This document shows, piece by piece, positions 12,158 to 25,100 of a DNA stretch of 64,000 nt (positions are counted from its first letter, which is position 1; each line of letters begins with the position of its first letter). Origin of the DNA: Eremophila alpestris peregrina (taxonomy: Eukaryota; Chordata; Aves; Passeriformes; Alaudidae); the NCBI GenBank assembly GCA_009792885.1, contig WMCF01000035.1, positions 3,271,917 to 3,335,916 of the forward strand. The letters run 5' to 3'. A program made the position numbers and the translations under genes. The notes beneath the pieces were generated by a model. That model was not told where the DNA came from. It made no database searches and was given only the letters and a program-made list of their open reading frames with translations.

Positions 12158-13546
12158 GCTGATGATCTGATTCTCATTACATTCAAGAAATGTAGAGCAA
12201 ACATGATACTGTCAGGTTCCAACCTAGTGTTGGAATTGTTACCAGCCATATAATAAAAAAGAAAATATCCCTAGAAGTGAAAATATAATAAATAGATCTA
12301 GATTTCTGAAAAATGCTCCGGTTTTCCAAGTCCTGTGAAGAACTGGCATTTTCAACCTCTCTGATAAACTTGAGTTGTTTTTGCTGAGATCCTTAAAGTT
12401 TGTTTCAAATCAAGCTGATGAGTGGTAAGAGCAGTATTTTATAGGAAAAAAGTTTAACTTTTTTATCTTTTTACACTTTTTACACATTTCAGAAGACACT
12501 TAGCCTGACTAGAAATTACCCTTCTACCCAAAATAAATACGAATATTTACCTAGAGGCTCAGCATTTTGCTTCACTGAAAACAACATATTTGTGCCATGT
12601 CAATTCTGGGAAGGAAGCCAGATTAGACATTCCCACCTCTCTCTGCCCCCAGACATTCATTTCAGTGCAGGAGTTCATTGCCTTTTCAATTGCACTGCTA
12701 CAACAGCTTTTGAAATTAAACTGCAAACCAGTCAACTAAAAGGTTTCTGGTTTTAGAAAAACAACTAAGCAAAACCCTCAACCCTCTAAAAAAATAAAGA
12801 ATGTCTCTGACCTTAAACAAATAAATCATTTACACTTTGCAATGTAACTGTACAAACAGCAGTATGGGCAGAACAGAGCAGCAGTGATCAGCAGTGGAGG
12901 AAGGGTTCATTAGTGGCAGCTGGTAAGACCAGAAAGGACATTTTTCTGAACTTCGGGGGTTTCTCTCCAAGTTTGTTGCATTATCAAAATCTGAGACCAT
13001 CCATGCTGATGAAGAAAGGAATTTAAACTTCATGGCAAAATAACTAGGAATTTTATGTAAACAGAAGGAAAAGCTAAATGTACATAAATGTAGCAGTGGG
13101 GTCAATGGAAGCAGTTGAAAGCAGTTTCTGGTACATAAATGAAGGAAATGAATTTGTTGACTCCTGGATTAGGTGAAGCTTCTTGTAAAGGCTGCTTATG
13201 TAACCCTCAGACATTAAAAAACATTCTCCTAAATTTTATTTCCAAACTGTGATTGATTTTTATTCACCTGAAAGTTTTAAACTTCAAAATGGTAGTGTTT
13301 TTTAGGGCAAATCTGAGAAGTTTAAAATTGCTGAATTTTTAGGACAAAACCCTAGACTTTTAAATCTGCAAAACTACAGCATTAGGGAAAAAAATGGAAT
13401 TCTATAGTAGTTATGTCACAAATCTAGACTCATGTGATAGTAGGTGAAATGCAAGGATTTGTTGTTGGCAGTGTGCTTTGTCCCATCTGAAGTTGTAGCA
13501 TTGCTGGTAGTTAAAAATGCATTCATTTTATGTGACTCTTCATTAC

Positions 13547-13573
13547 ATAATTACTGATGATCTGATTCCCATT
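13547..13573 (+). repeat. 27-bp duplicated word, copy 2
   Basis: All 27 bases are identical to 12131-12157, 1416 bp downstream in the same orientation. Flanks differ on both sides, apart from a shared CATTACAT-like string that precedes copy 2 and follows the tandem unit of copy 1. Exact identity over 27 bp in unique AT-rich DNA is unlikely by chance. Confidence 0.9.
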
Positions 13574-16500
13574 ATTGCAATTTTGACTCAAATGAAGACA
13601 CAGAAGGGTTCTTTGGATCTGAGTTTCTGCCTTTGGTAGAATGCAGAGCTCAGCTCAGGTTATTTATTGATAAACTCTGAAAGCAAATGACAACTGGATA
13701 ATTTTGGTGAGTTGGTGGTTTTGCTCAGGCCTCGATACAAAGTCAGCAGAGGCCAGTGTGAGAGCACTATGATGGGGAGCATAGAGCAGATACCTTGTTT
13801 TCTGATGGTATGGGATTCCATGGCTTCCACTTCTGGTTTAGCTGCACCAGCCCTTTGTCATCTGATGGAAGTCACCTTGCCTGCTCTGAGTCTCAGTAGC
13901 AGTTAGAGTTCTCCCTATCTCATGGAAAAATTTCAGTAAATAAGAGGGCAATGAAAATATGATTGCATACATAGACTTATCTGTTATAATAATTTAGTAG
14001 TGTGATTTGTTGTTGCTGACCATACTGTAATTACTTGTTGGAGTGCTGTATTTCACTTTCATTTATTTAAGGGTTATTGGCTGCGCTGTTTGCCTCAATT
14101 GCCTCTTTGTTTCAGTGATATTTTAAGAGTGGAAAATTAGTCACTTGGCTAGAACATCAGAATATCAGCCTTGTCTTTCCTTTGAAAATGGGCCTGAAGC
14201 ACTACCCAGCTCAGGCAGCTGCTGTGCTCTCATTCCTCCTTGGGAGGCCAAGGTGTGTGGTAGCAGCAGTTGCTGGGCAGGGGATGATCCCCAAGCCCCC
14301 ACTTGTGTCTCTCTTGTCCATTACAGTTTCAGGTTCATCCTGCCCACTCCATCTCACTCCTCCTCTGTGTGAGAGCCAGCTCTGCTCTAGTTACTCCCTC
14401 TCCCTGCTTGCCCAGCAGCCCAGAGTATGTGGAGAGAAAAGGTTGCTGAAAAGGTGGGGAAGGTAGGGAAGGAAATTCTTGAACAGTAGGAGGAGTCATT
14501 ATTCAAAGAGGAAAAGCCGAGGACTGGCTCCTGGAGGTGGTGGGGAGCACTCTGGAAGACCAGGTTTTGTCCAAACTTTACTGTGCATTATTTGTAGAAC
14601 CCAAAGACCTCACTGACTATGAGAACTACCAGAGCTGTTTTTCCTAAAGGTAAATTACAACCTCATCGGCACGAAGTTTCTTTGTCCAACTTGTGATTTG
14701 ATGCTTAATTTAATATTCAGTCAAAACAATTGCTATAGTAACATCTAAAGGAAAGAAAAATATAGTGCAATTATTTCTTTTGAACAAAAAGTTCGTTGTT
14801 GTGACTTTTAAAATTCTGGTCATAGATTTCTACTTAGAAAGAGAACTTTTTTATGATGGTTACTGCTGTTGTTTTATTAATCTCTATCTTATCTAAAAGG
14901 GCAGTTTAAAAGCATCCTAACTATTGTAGTTCATGTCCAAAGCTGTTACCATTTCACAGCTGCTTTTGTTGTTTTTATAGCCATATGCCACTTAAAGCTT
15001 ACTTGATCTCCTTAAATGACCTTATTGTGACTCTTATGCAACCCTATTTTAAAGAGATTTAGGTGCCTACAGCTGGAAACAGGCTTGAACTGGGATTTTC
15101 AGAACCATCTAGTAGTCTGACCTGCACCAAAATCACTGATTGTCAGGCAGCTGCTAAATCCCTCTAGATTCCTGTCTATCCTTTTAGAAACCTCAGCGAC
15201 CTTGAGGACAACCCAAACCCTCATGTTACCCAGTGAAAGTGAGAAGTCCCACGGGGTGAGAGGAGAACTCCCTGCCTGTGGGATGGTACTGGTGAAGTGG
15301 GAATGGCTGCAAAGCAGGACTTCAGAGCTTGACTGAAAGATCAGATGGAACAGAAGTCTTCAAATAGCAACTGTTTGAAATACGACTGCGAAAATCATTA
15401 GCTATGTTTATTTTTTACTTTATTTTCTTATGGGGCTACTTCACTTCAGGCTCAGGCCTTAACAATAGTGGCATGCTCAGGGTACTCCTCAAGAGAAGAC
15501 AAAGTATGTTGTGTCCTGGTAGAGTCTGTGCCATGACAGGCAGGAAGACTCACATAATTCTGTGCTGAAACTTAAAAAACTGCACAGGAATGTTACTCAG
15601 GTTGGACCTGAGTTCTTTCTCATCTTGCAGTGATAAATTGAAGCATTTTCAAACAGAGCATTTGAATACTCCAAGGTGCTTTGACTTGAATACAGTGGCA
15701 ATTAAGGAGTTAATTTTAAGCAAAGAGGCAAGGATGAGAGCTGAGACAGCAGCTCATGGCTAAAAGGCTGATCACAAGTTAAACTAGCAAGATCTATAAA
15801 ACTACTCTGGTAGTTAAAAGCGAGGCTCTGTGCAACAGAATGAAACACCTTGTACCTGAAAAGCAAGGCTGTTATGTAGCTCCAGTTAAGAACATCTCTG
15901 TTTGTAGTGTAACAACTTGTATTCTTTTGGTGACAGCCCTAGAGCTTTAAACTTGATGATCAGAGAGGGAAATGCTCTCTCACTGACAGACTTTTGCTTC
16001 TTTAAGGCTGCTTTAAGCTACTTTGGCAAACTGTGATTCACTCGTGTTGTTTTGTTGTGCAGCAGCTTCTTGCAGAAAGTTATTCCTTTCCCAGGCTTAT
16101 GCTTCTCACTTGTTTTTTCTTCCTTTTTTTTTTTCCTTTTAATTCACTTTCAAGCTTACTGCAGTATTTCTGTACTGCAAAATAGTTTTCTCTTGTGCTT
16201 TTTATGGCACTAAGTTGTCACTTTGCTGTGCACTGCAGGTAGATCTGAAAAGATTAAGACATAAAGGCCTGGATTCAAAAAAGGGATTCACATACTTCAG
16301 TTGCACCTGAGCTGCAGTTTAAGAGTCTCAGATCAAAACCAATTTGCATATAAATGGTTCCTCATTGCTTAAGTGCCTGTTAATCCATAGGTACCTGGTT
16401 GTCTTGCCTGTAAAATCGCTTTAGTGTGTGTTCATTGTGCAATGCAATGCAGTGCAGAACTCCAGGTCTGTATGAAATCACAGCACAAATCTTGCAGAAA

Positions 16501-19500
16501 CACAGGTATGAGGCCAGAAGCAATCTGCCTGCATTAGCATGGCCCTGAAACAGGGTTTTTGTAAGGTTTCATCAGAGTAAAATATCTGGAATTTTGGGTG
16601 CTATTCAACCTGCAGAGAATTTTGCACATGTATTTTATTACAGCTGGTATTAATTTTCAGGAGGAAAATTTCTGTGTTTTGTTTGGGATTCTTGTAAACC
16701 TGTAACACATCTGTAGATGTGGCCATCATATCTATTAGCTCAGTTCTGTTTTCAAATTTCTCTGGGGATGAGTGATCCACAAATGCAATAACATATAAAG
16801 TTGTATTGCAAGTAATGTATTTTATATGGTATGGATTCCCATTTCCTGTTCCTCACACTCTGATTCCTCTGCAAGTGAAATATATGCTAGCTATAAGCAT
16901 CAGTTCACTGACAAACTTAAGAATATGCTTAATTTTAAACATTTTGAAATACAGATTCTCTAAATTATCTGCATTTATATTCTAGCTTCCGTTGCCATGA
17001 ATCCAGTGCCATGAATTAAAAATGCTCTGAAACTAATTCATTTACAAGCTGTAATCATTACGTCAGAGACTGAACTAAGATTTTAGTGTTTATACCAAAC
17101 TCTATATACAACAATGAAAGGAAGTTGGCAAAATCAAATGTGTGGACAAAAGAGTCATGCTTTAGATTCTTGGACTGAAAGAAGTTCTAAAACACCTAGG
17201 AAAGTTTTTTTAAATAATGTTGTTATTATTATGATAAAAATGTGACCATCATTTATCCTAAATGCATTGAAATAAGTAGTTCCTTCTTTAGATGCTACTC
17301 TGACACCGGAAGAAGTTTTTAGATGACTGACCAGATCTTCATTTGGTAGAAAATTTGCTGTCAGTAGAGCTGCACTGACTTGGTTCTGAAGTTGTTTCCC
17401 TTCTGTTTGTATGCTTAGCTCCTGGTTACTGGCAGTGTCTATTTTTTTTAGCCCTCAGCTCAGTCATAAAAAGAAAATATTCATCTGCTAGCAGTCCTAC
17501 AGAGAACTTTGTTTAATTCAAGAGTAAAAGTGACAAGTATACAGACTTGAAAAGTTCTTGTCCTGTCTTCTTATCTACCGTTATGAGCAGGGAATTAATA
17601 CAACACATTCTGAAAATTGTTTCTAGCTCATGGTCACAAATGGTTTTTTATCAGATCTGAATAGAACCAAGAAATACATTCCACAGAATCCTACATATCT
17701 TTGAATATTTATAGACCTTTGAACTTTACACCAAATAGGATATGATCATAAAATATTCATAGCATAATTTTCACTCCTACATTTTGCAGCTGAGACTTTC
17801 AAAGATGATGGCACGTTTTTTCCAGAAGAGGAAAGCTAATATATGTCTAAAAGGCCATGAGATCATGAATGGAGGCAGTAATATATATATATATTTACAT
17901 GGGAAAACTAGTAACATATAAATATTCCTGTTGACAACTATTCTGAACACGAGAAGTTTTCGTTAATTCCTTTAGGACTGGTCAACCTCATCAGTTTATT
18001 TGTAGCCAAACACTGGAATAGATCAGGCTACCCAGACATCTGCTGAATAAACTGAGCCATCTGCTTGAAATCTGATGGCACAATATAGAACACAATGTTT
18101 ATAATCTCTACAGTGTCAGCCCAACTAGTTTCTCATTTCTATAAAAATGGAGTTAGAGCAAGTGTGTTCATTGCAAGCCTCCAGCAAGCCTAGCACTCCT
18201 GATGGAGAAGGAAACAAAGCAGACTTGGCCCTTCCAATTGGGCCTGCAGGTCCCAGATCTAAACAGGTGATGGAAAAGAAACAGGGCTGGGGAAAATGGT
18301 CCTTCTCCTTCTCTGACACAGTTCTGCAACTAACCCAAACTGTACTGGGTAGAATTTTGAGGGGGAAAAATAATTAAAGTGTACATGCAGTACTGCACTT
18401 GGCTAAGTTTTCCTCTTTCATCAGCAAATAGTTGTGAAGGAGGAATAAATAAATACTCAGCTACCTAGTCCACTATCAGGAAATCAGTCTATGCTAAACT
18501 GAATTTCTTCTGATTAAAGTAATTTCACATTCAAAGGGAATTTATATGATATTAGGCAAAGATGCATTTCAAGTTTCTGATAATAACTATTGTGGTCTGG
18601 ACCAGATCAAGTTCATCAGTAAGGTGAAGGATGGGTTTTTAATGTATTTCACCCTTCTAAAACTTTTTTTTTTTCTTCTTTGAACCTGCAATCTACTCAT
18701 GATGTTAAAGGAAAAATGCATTTACGTCTCAAACTGATTTAGTACATTTTAATGTGATGCTAAATCTGTTTTGCTTGAAAAGTAAATCTACTTTGATTTT
18801 ATGCTTGCAATAATGGCTATGGTTGGAAAGCTCTAGGGGTGTTCGTTGAGAATGATTTATCCAAATATTGTTGCAACTGAGTTGATATATTGTAAGCATT
18901 GTGGATGGACTGTTCAGTACACCTGCCCTTAATTGCCTTAGACAGGCACTATCCTTGCTCACCTCTACCATAAAAAGCCCTTTTCCTCTTCAGCCTATTA
19001 CCACAGTACCTCAGTGGAAACACAAAGGGGCTTGGATTCTTGTCTGTTTCTGGAGTGTTTTTCCAGGCTGGATTGTGTGTCTGCATGGGTGGTACGCTGT
19101 AAATTTTGGTCCTGCCTCTCTATTTTTCACAGTGTATGATAGATGGATCCCAGGCCTGCTTTGTAGTAAAAAATATCAATGTCTCCCTTGAGAATGATAT
19201 TTAGGATGAGTGTTACTGAAGTGTAGATTACTCTTCCAGAGCCTTTCCAGCATATCCTGCTCTTACCTTCAGGGAGAGCACTCTTGGAAATGCTGTGTCT
19301 CTAGACAGCTGTGGGATGATTCCTCCTGGGTATGGAATTCCTCTCTGCAGCTGTGAGACAAATGACCCTACAGGTTCTTGATATTTTCACATCTTTGATC
19401 ATTGGTCTCAATTAATTCAGTGGGCAAGATGACCTAAGCAGACAGAGACCTGGCTGTCAGCCTTTATCCATGGCTTTTTGTTAGGGCAATGTGGACCATA

Positions 19501-22057
19501 GGGAAACTTTAGCCCATCAGAGTGTTAACACTTTTTAAACACATGGAATATTATTTCAAAACTCTTCTTACTAGTTTCACTCCTATCTGGTACATCAAAT
19601 TAATTTTGATCAGCAGGCTCAATGAGAGGTGATAATAATAATCTAAGATGACTTAGTAGAGAAATTAGTGCAGAGATTTTAGAGAGGTCCAAAAGTTAGG
19701 CTATGTGATAAAGATCATACATTCTTCTGCTATCAGTGTAGTTGTTCATAAGGGTTTCTTGTTAATTAAAATTTCTTTCCTTTAAAACAAATTATGTAAT
19801 ATCCTTTCCTGATTCCTGGTATAATTATGAAGTAAGAATGAAGCTTTGCATCATCTCTTAGTATAATCAAATGCCTGAGAACCAAGCTGCTCAGAATTAG
19901 GCATCTGTACTGCTACTGCAGTTACAGTTCTTTGCCTTCTAACCATTACTTGACTTTAACAGCAGAGACTCTGCACAAGTTTTCTAGGAGATTTATTGGC
20001 AGAGAGGGAACAAAACAGTAATGCTGAGTTATAATTCATTGAAACAGCAGACAAAAGCCTGGTTTTCGTGATCTTAAATTCTTTATGAATAATAAGCAAG
20101 AAACAATGGAGAAAAGCTCTTGAGCTGATAGGAACCAATTTGAATCTCCACAGTATGAACTTTATTGAAGTATATTCTAATAGTCACTGAAACCAGAGAT
20201 GGCTATCAATGATGTCTGAGTGTTCTGAAAGTTAAAAATTATGTCCAACAACAATTGATCCATAGATTTGTCTGCTGTCTTGAGCAATCTATAGAGATTT
20301 TTCAACCTGAAACCTTTTTAAACCTCCTCAAGATATGAGGAATCTGTGACCCATAAAACTGAAGAACTGAGAAAAACAAGTCTGTAGCAATAGGTTTCTA
20401 TTTTGTATGGAGCATCCAAAACAGTCTCCACAGTTCCTGGCACTGATGGCTGAACAAGCATAAGAGCAATTGGAACCATTTGGCTGATAGATTTTAAATG
20501 CTGTCCTAAAGCATGCAACTGCTGTTTCCAAACAAAGAGCAGTGAGTTAGGGAGGAAGCTGCAAAAACCGTGGAAACAGAAAATATTTACAACTTGGATA
20601 AAATGGAAATAGTGAACTGAAGTTGTGTTTAAAAATTGTTATTCCAGAGGCATGCAGAAGAAGATCAGTCAGGATCTTTTGAACAGGTGTAGCTTAGCTT
20701 ATGATCAATTTAATAAAGAAATTAGCTTGACACATTGAAAGATGTCTGTCAGTCTTCCTAGTTGATCAAGAATAAGCATGGATAAGAGGAGAGCATAAAG
20801 TGTTAATGAAGTTGGTTTTATTTTGTTTGTCATTAAGAGAAATCTCTACAATCTCTACACAGCCAAGTGTGTGCTGGTTTTTTGCTCCCATTTATATTTC
20901 TATAGAAATCATGTTTTAAAATTAGGGTGCAATAATATAAAACTGTGCTTGTGAACATCACATTTTCCTTACTTTAAACTATCAGTGTAATCTGAAATTC
21001 TTTTGCTGTTTAGATTTTTCACATTATTGTTTTGCACTCAAACAGTGATCATTGTCTCTCTTAGATACTAAGCGAACATATCTTTCTTGAGAGTTTTATT
21101 TTCTTTCTCTCCATTTGCAAACTCTTGTACATGCCTAGGACAATCTTTTCAATGTTCCATGGTCCACATGTCACAAACTTCACAATTCCAAAATTCCATG
21201 AGGGATCCCTGGCTTTTGAATAAGTGGCAGTGTGGGTGAGGTTAAAGTAGGTCTAATGTGGAGCTCAGTCCTCAAGTGCTAGCCAACCAGGTGGCATTTA
21301 TGCTGACATTGATCAGAAGACACTACTCCTGATTCTGTGAAGTCTGCCAAGATGAAAATATTTCTTTCAGTCTGGCTCTGACATTAAGGCAGTTCCCCAC
21401 ATTATTTAGTACTAGGGTTAAGCCAGATCTCTTTCATGTTACATTTGAGCCAGAGAAAACAGGCTTGCTAAAGCCATCAGAATAATAGGGTGGTTTTAAA
21501 ATTTCCCCTGGGTTTAATAAAATGTGGAAGTTTGGGTGAAATTTTCCTGATAGGCCTTTCTGTTAATGCTTATCTAGATAATGCATCTTCCAAATGTTCT
21601 GACCAGAGTGTTTCTGATATTATGAAGACTTTGTCCTGCAGCTCCACAGATGTTTTCTCTGCACCTTTTTTATTATGAGTAGGGTTTAGGATTTCACAGT
21701 TAAGTTGAAGGGTATTTTGTATACTCTATGCACCTAGCTATGGTTATATTGAATTCCCCAGGGCAATGGGAGGAGAATAGATTTTTAAAAGACAAGCTTG
21801 TTGAAACGAATGCAGTTGTTACTGCTGAATGCCAGCTGAGTTATAATGGTACAACTACTTCTTATTCTCTTGAATATGGTACTTCATGAACAGCATGGGT
21901 GTTGAATGCCTGATGGTCAGTGCAATATAGAACAAGTTACTATCAAAGGAAGTGGTGTATCAAAGTGCTGCAGATGTAGATGAAATGTGTATTTTCAAAA
22001 GATTCTGCACGTTTGGGAAGCAGAGAAAAAATATTTTCTGTAGAAGTAGCTAAGCAT

Positions 22058-22130
22058 AATTTCATAGATTTTTAGGTGGCAGCTTAAAGATCACAAACAT
22101 CTTGGGGCCTGGCCCTCTAGTCAAAGGCTA
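22058..22130 (-). mobile_element. Possible ancient CR1 3'-end remnant
   Basis: The plus strand reads TTTCATAGATTTTTAGGTGG, then a run ending CTTGGGGCCTGGCCCTCTAG. This loosely follows the antisense of old amniote CR1 3' ends ('tcatagacttta-aggtcagaag...atctagtctgacc'). The match is gapped and short. It could equally be unique sequence. Confidence 0.3.
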
Positions 22131-25100
22131 ACTGTTAAATCAGACTTACTTTAGATTCTCTCCAAATTGGAATTTGGCTTGTTTATTTCCAATTTCCAGT
22201 TCATCTGAGAACAGACAAGAACAACTTTTTTTTTTTTCCAAATGTGGCTTATTATTTAAACTCCAGTACAAAATGTTGGTTGGCAGAATTAAAAGAGAGA
22301 AAAAGCAAGGTAAATGTTCTGATAATCATCGGTGTTGTTCTAGTGAAAGATTTAGGTCAGTGCCTTAGTGGAAAATTTACAGGCTCTTTCATATTAATAT
22401 TAATGTACTTATTTAAACTGCAGTGAAAGATTTCTTTTGATAAATGTGGCCATTCTTAAAAAAAGCAAGAACAAAACCAAAGGAAAACTAGAAATAAAAT
22501 TGTGGCTTTTCCTTCTAATACCTTCTGGCAAAAATTATGTGATCCTTAATGGAGACACCTGACTTAATGCACCAATCATTAATTAGGTGTTATTTATTCA
22601 GGGAGCTCTGTGAGTGGAGTGGCAGTAAAGTACTGCACGTTGCTGGTCACAGAGCAGTACAGTGCAGCCTGGTGTCCAGAGAGGAGGAAGCAAACAGCCT
22701 CAGCTACTCCTCTCTCAGTGTACCATGCCCAGCCCAGCACTCTTCAGCTGTGTTTGGCTGCTTGGCCACCAACCCAGCTCATCTGCCTACATACAAGTGT
22801 GCAGTCCTTGCTACTCACAGCACGTGTGTTTTATCTTGGCCTGCCTAGAGTTTTGTGGCTTTGGGCTGTGTACTGGATATGGGGTGATCTTCAAACCATG
22901 CTTGGTCCTGCTCTCTTGCATTTCTTGTTTTTGTTCCTCTGGCAAAATCTGTGGTTTCTAGGCCAGTACAAGGTCCTGATGGCATTTTCATGACTTCCCA
23001 GTTCTCACTTAGACTTGTTTGTGGACAAGTAGGTGTAAGCCACAAATCAGAATCAGTAGGTGTGTTGGATGGGACATATGATTGTGTTCTGTTCTATTGG
23101 TTAGTTTAGAGATTGGGAAACACTTTCTGATATTGATTGCATTTCAGTGAAGAGCATGTCAAACAGACCTACCTTCTCTCTTTTCTGCAGTTACATGAAC
23201 TGTTACTCTTCCCATTTTCAGAGTATAAAGTAAGCTTAACTATTTCAAGAGAAAGGGAAGATATTAGAAAAGCATTGGAAAATGAATGTGTATGGATGTA
23301 TATACATTTATGTGAGTGTGCATAAGCTCCTTGTCTGCAGAAGTTAAATTAGAGGTTCCAACAAGTAGTGATGTTTAATCCAAAATTGTTTTTTTCAAGA
23401 TACACCCAGATACAGCTGAATTAAAATCAAGCAAATTGGAAGGCTCTCCAATTTCCATCTATTTCTACTTATTAGGACATCAAAAGTTCACTTCCAAGCT
23501 GTCTATTCTCTTGTCATCCACAGACAGCCCTGTAATTCTCTTCAGTATCCTTCCAATTCATTCTCCGCACTGGTTACTGACTTTGATGGAGGGGTGTAAT
23601 TGGGGGCTATGGAACAATCACTGGCTTCCCTTTGGGCTACCTGTGGATGGAGACTGACAAAATATATCAGAACTATCCCATCTCAGGATAGCTTCTGTGA
23701 CTTTATGGACAAAGCCAGAATTATTTGTGGATGTACACAGGGAAAATCTGGAATGTCCCCTGTAGTTTATAACTAAGCAAAGGAAATTCTGTAACCATAG
23801 GGATATATATTTTTTCTTTTTAAGTGTATAGATACTGAACAAATTTCCATTTCAAGCCTTGAGCATCTTACCACAAGCTAGAGTTCTCTAAAGAAATATG
23901 TGACTTTAATTTGTGGTTGTTCAATTTGTTCTTGCAAACATCCACAGCAATAAAATATCCTCCATAGTGAATATTTTAATAGTGGTGTGTTGCCTCCAGA
24001 AAAACCCCAAACAACAGCAACAAGGTATAGGATCAGCAATCTGAAATGACTTTAAAGTTTTGCTTTCCTCATAAATAGGTTTTAAAAAAGGAGATTGCAG
24101 CACCCATAATGACTGGAGCATGTATTAAATATGAACTTTGGTTTTACAGTAGAAGTGTTGCTATTTCCCTGTGTCTGTGAGTGGCTCTCCCAAAGAGCTG
24201 CCTTACAACTGCGTCTGTTCCCCCATCCCCTGTTGTCAAAATGATAACAAGAAATGCAGCTGAATGACCTGATTTCTTAGGACAAGCTGACCTGTTTCAT
24301 TGTGTTCAAGCTTTAGCCATAAGCTTCAAGTGCCAGTCCTCTGGGGATCTTTTTGGAAATGTGTAGAAACCACCTTCCACAGATGCAGTCAATGTAAGGA
24401 GAAGAAATATCCCTGAATTGTGGTGTTAATTTAGTCCTAAAGAATAAAGGGATTCTGCTCCTTGTAGTATTCTGTTCACCATAGGAGGAGATTTTTACAG
24501 TTATGAAAAAAAAATTAAACTGGGACAGATCTGCCTACTTATCTTTTTGGCTCTGTCCTACTTGTAACTAAAAATAGCAGGAAAACCAAACCAAAACATT
24601 TTAATATGGCATGACCTGGGACCCCAAAGTAAAGAAAATTCCATTTGAAAAAAAGTCAGTAAATTGGGTAAATATCATTGGATTCATGAGAACTAGACAA
24701 TGGACTTCCAAAACCTTATTTTATATAGGGAAATTTTGGATTTGGAATGTCCTTTATTCTAAGATATTGAAAAGATACCAGAGAAATCATTGGGAAAGTT
24801 TAAATGTGTTCCTTTATTGAATATCCTAATTTTTTAATAGCTCTTTCCATCCTTGAACAGTCTAGGTTCTGCTGTACAAATATTCTTTATGCTGTCATCT
24901 TTGGTATGCTAATGGTGTCTGAAGCTGTTAGAGATGAACATGTATGAAAATACTTCCATCACATCATGAAACATCTTTCTGGTCAGTGTGAACCCTGTTT
25001 GCCTCAACAGGAAATACTACACTGCTGTTAGCTGCTCAGGAGAACAGCACAGAAATACAACAGCAACGAAATCCAGTTTAAAATATGTAAGATGGTAACT

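Larger units (their letters stand above)
11906..22057. other. Mostly unique sequence; no gene recognised
   Basis: No convincing exon was found. The stretch contains the two copies of a 27-bp word (12131 and 13547, listed separately) and a short TA dinucleotide run at 17879-17896. It also has polypyrimidine runs near 16120-16140 and 18661-18680. Open frames at 14145-14466, 18147-18377 and 18901-19191 sit in locally GC-richer DNA. They have no recognisable domains, and several overlap in different frames, which argues against coding. Confidence 0.5.

Noticed and set aside
14145..14466. Two plus-strand open frames (75 and 94 codons)
   Set aside because: They overlap in different frames, are rich in Ser/Pro/Leu from local composition, and have no domain or splice context.
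17879..17896. TA dinucleotide run
   Set aside because: Only about nine units; an ordinary short microsatellite.
22549..22993. Three long overlapping plus-strand open frames
   Set aside because: All three frames are open across the same GC-richer patch, and none has a domain or splice-bounded structure. Low stop density explains them.
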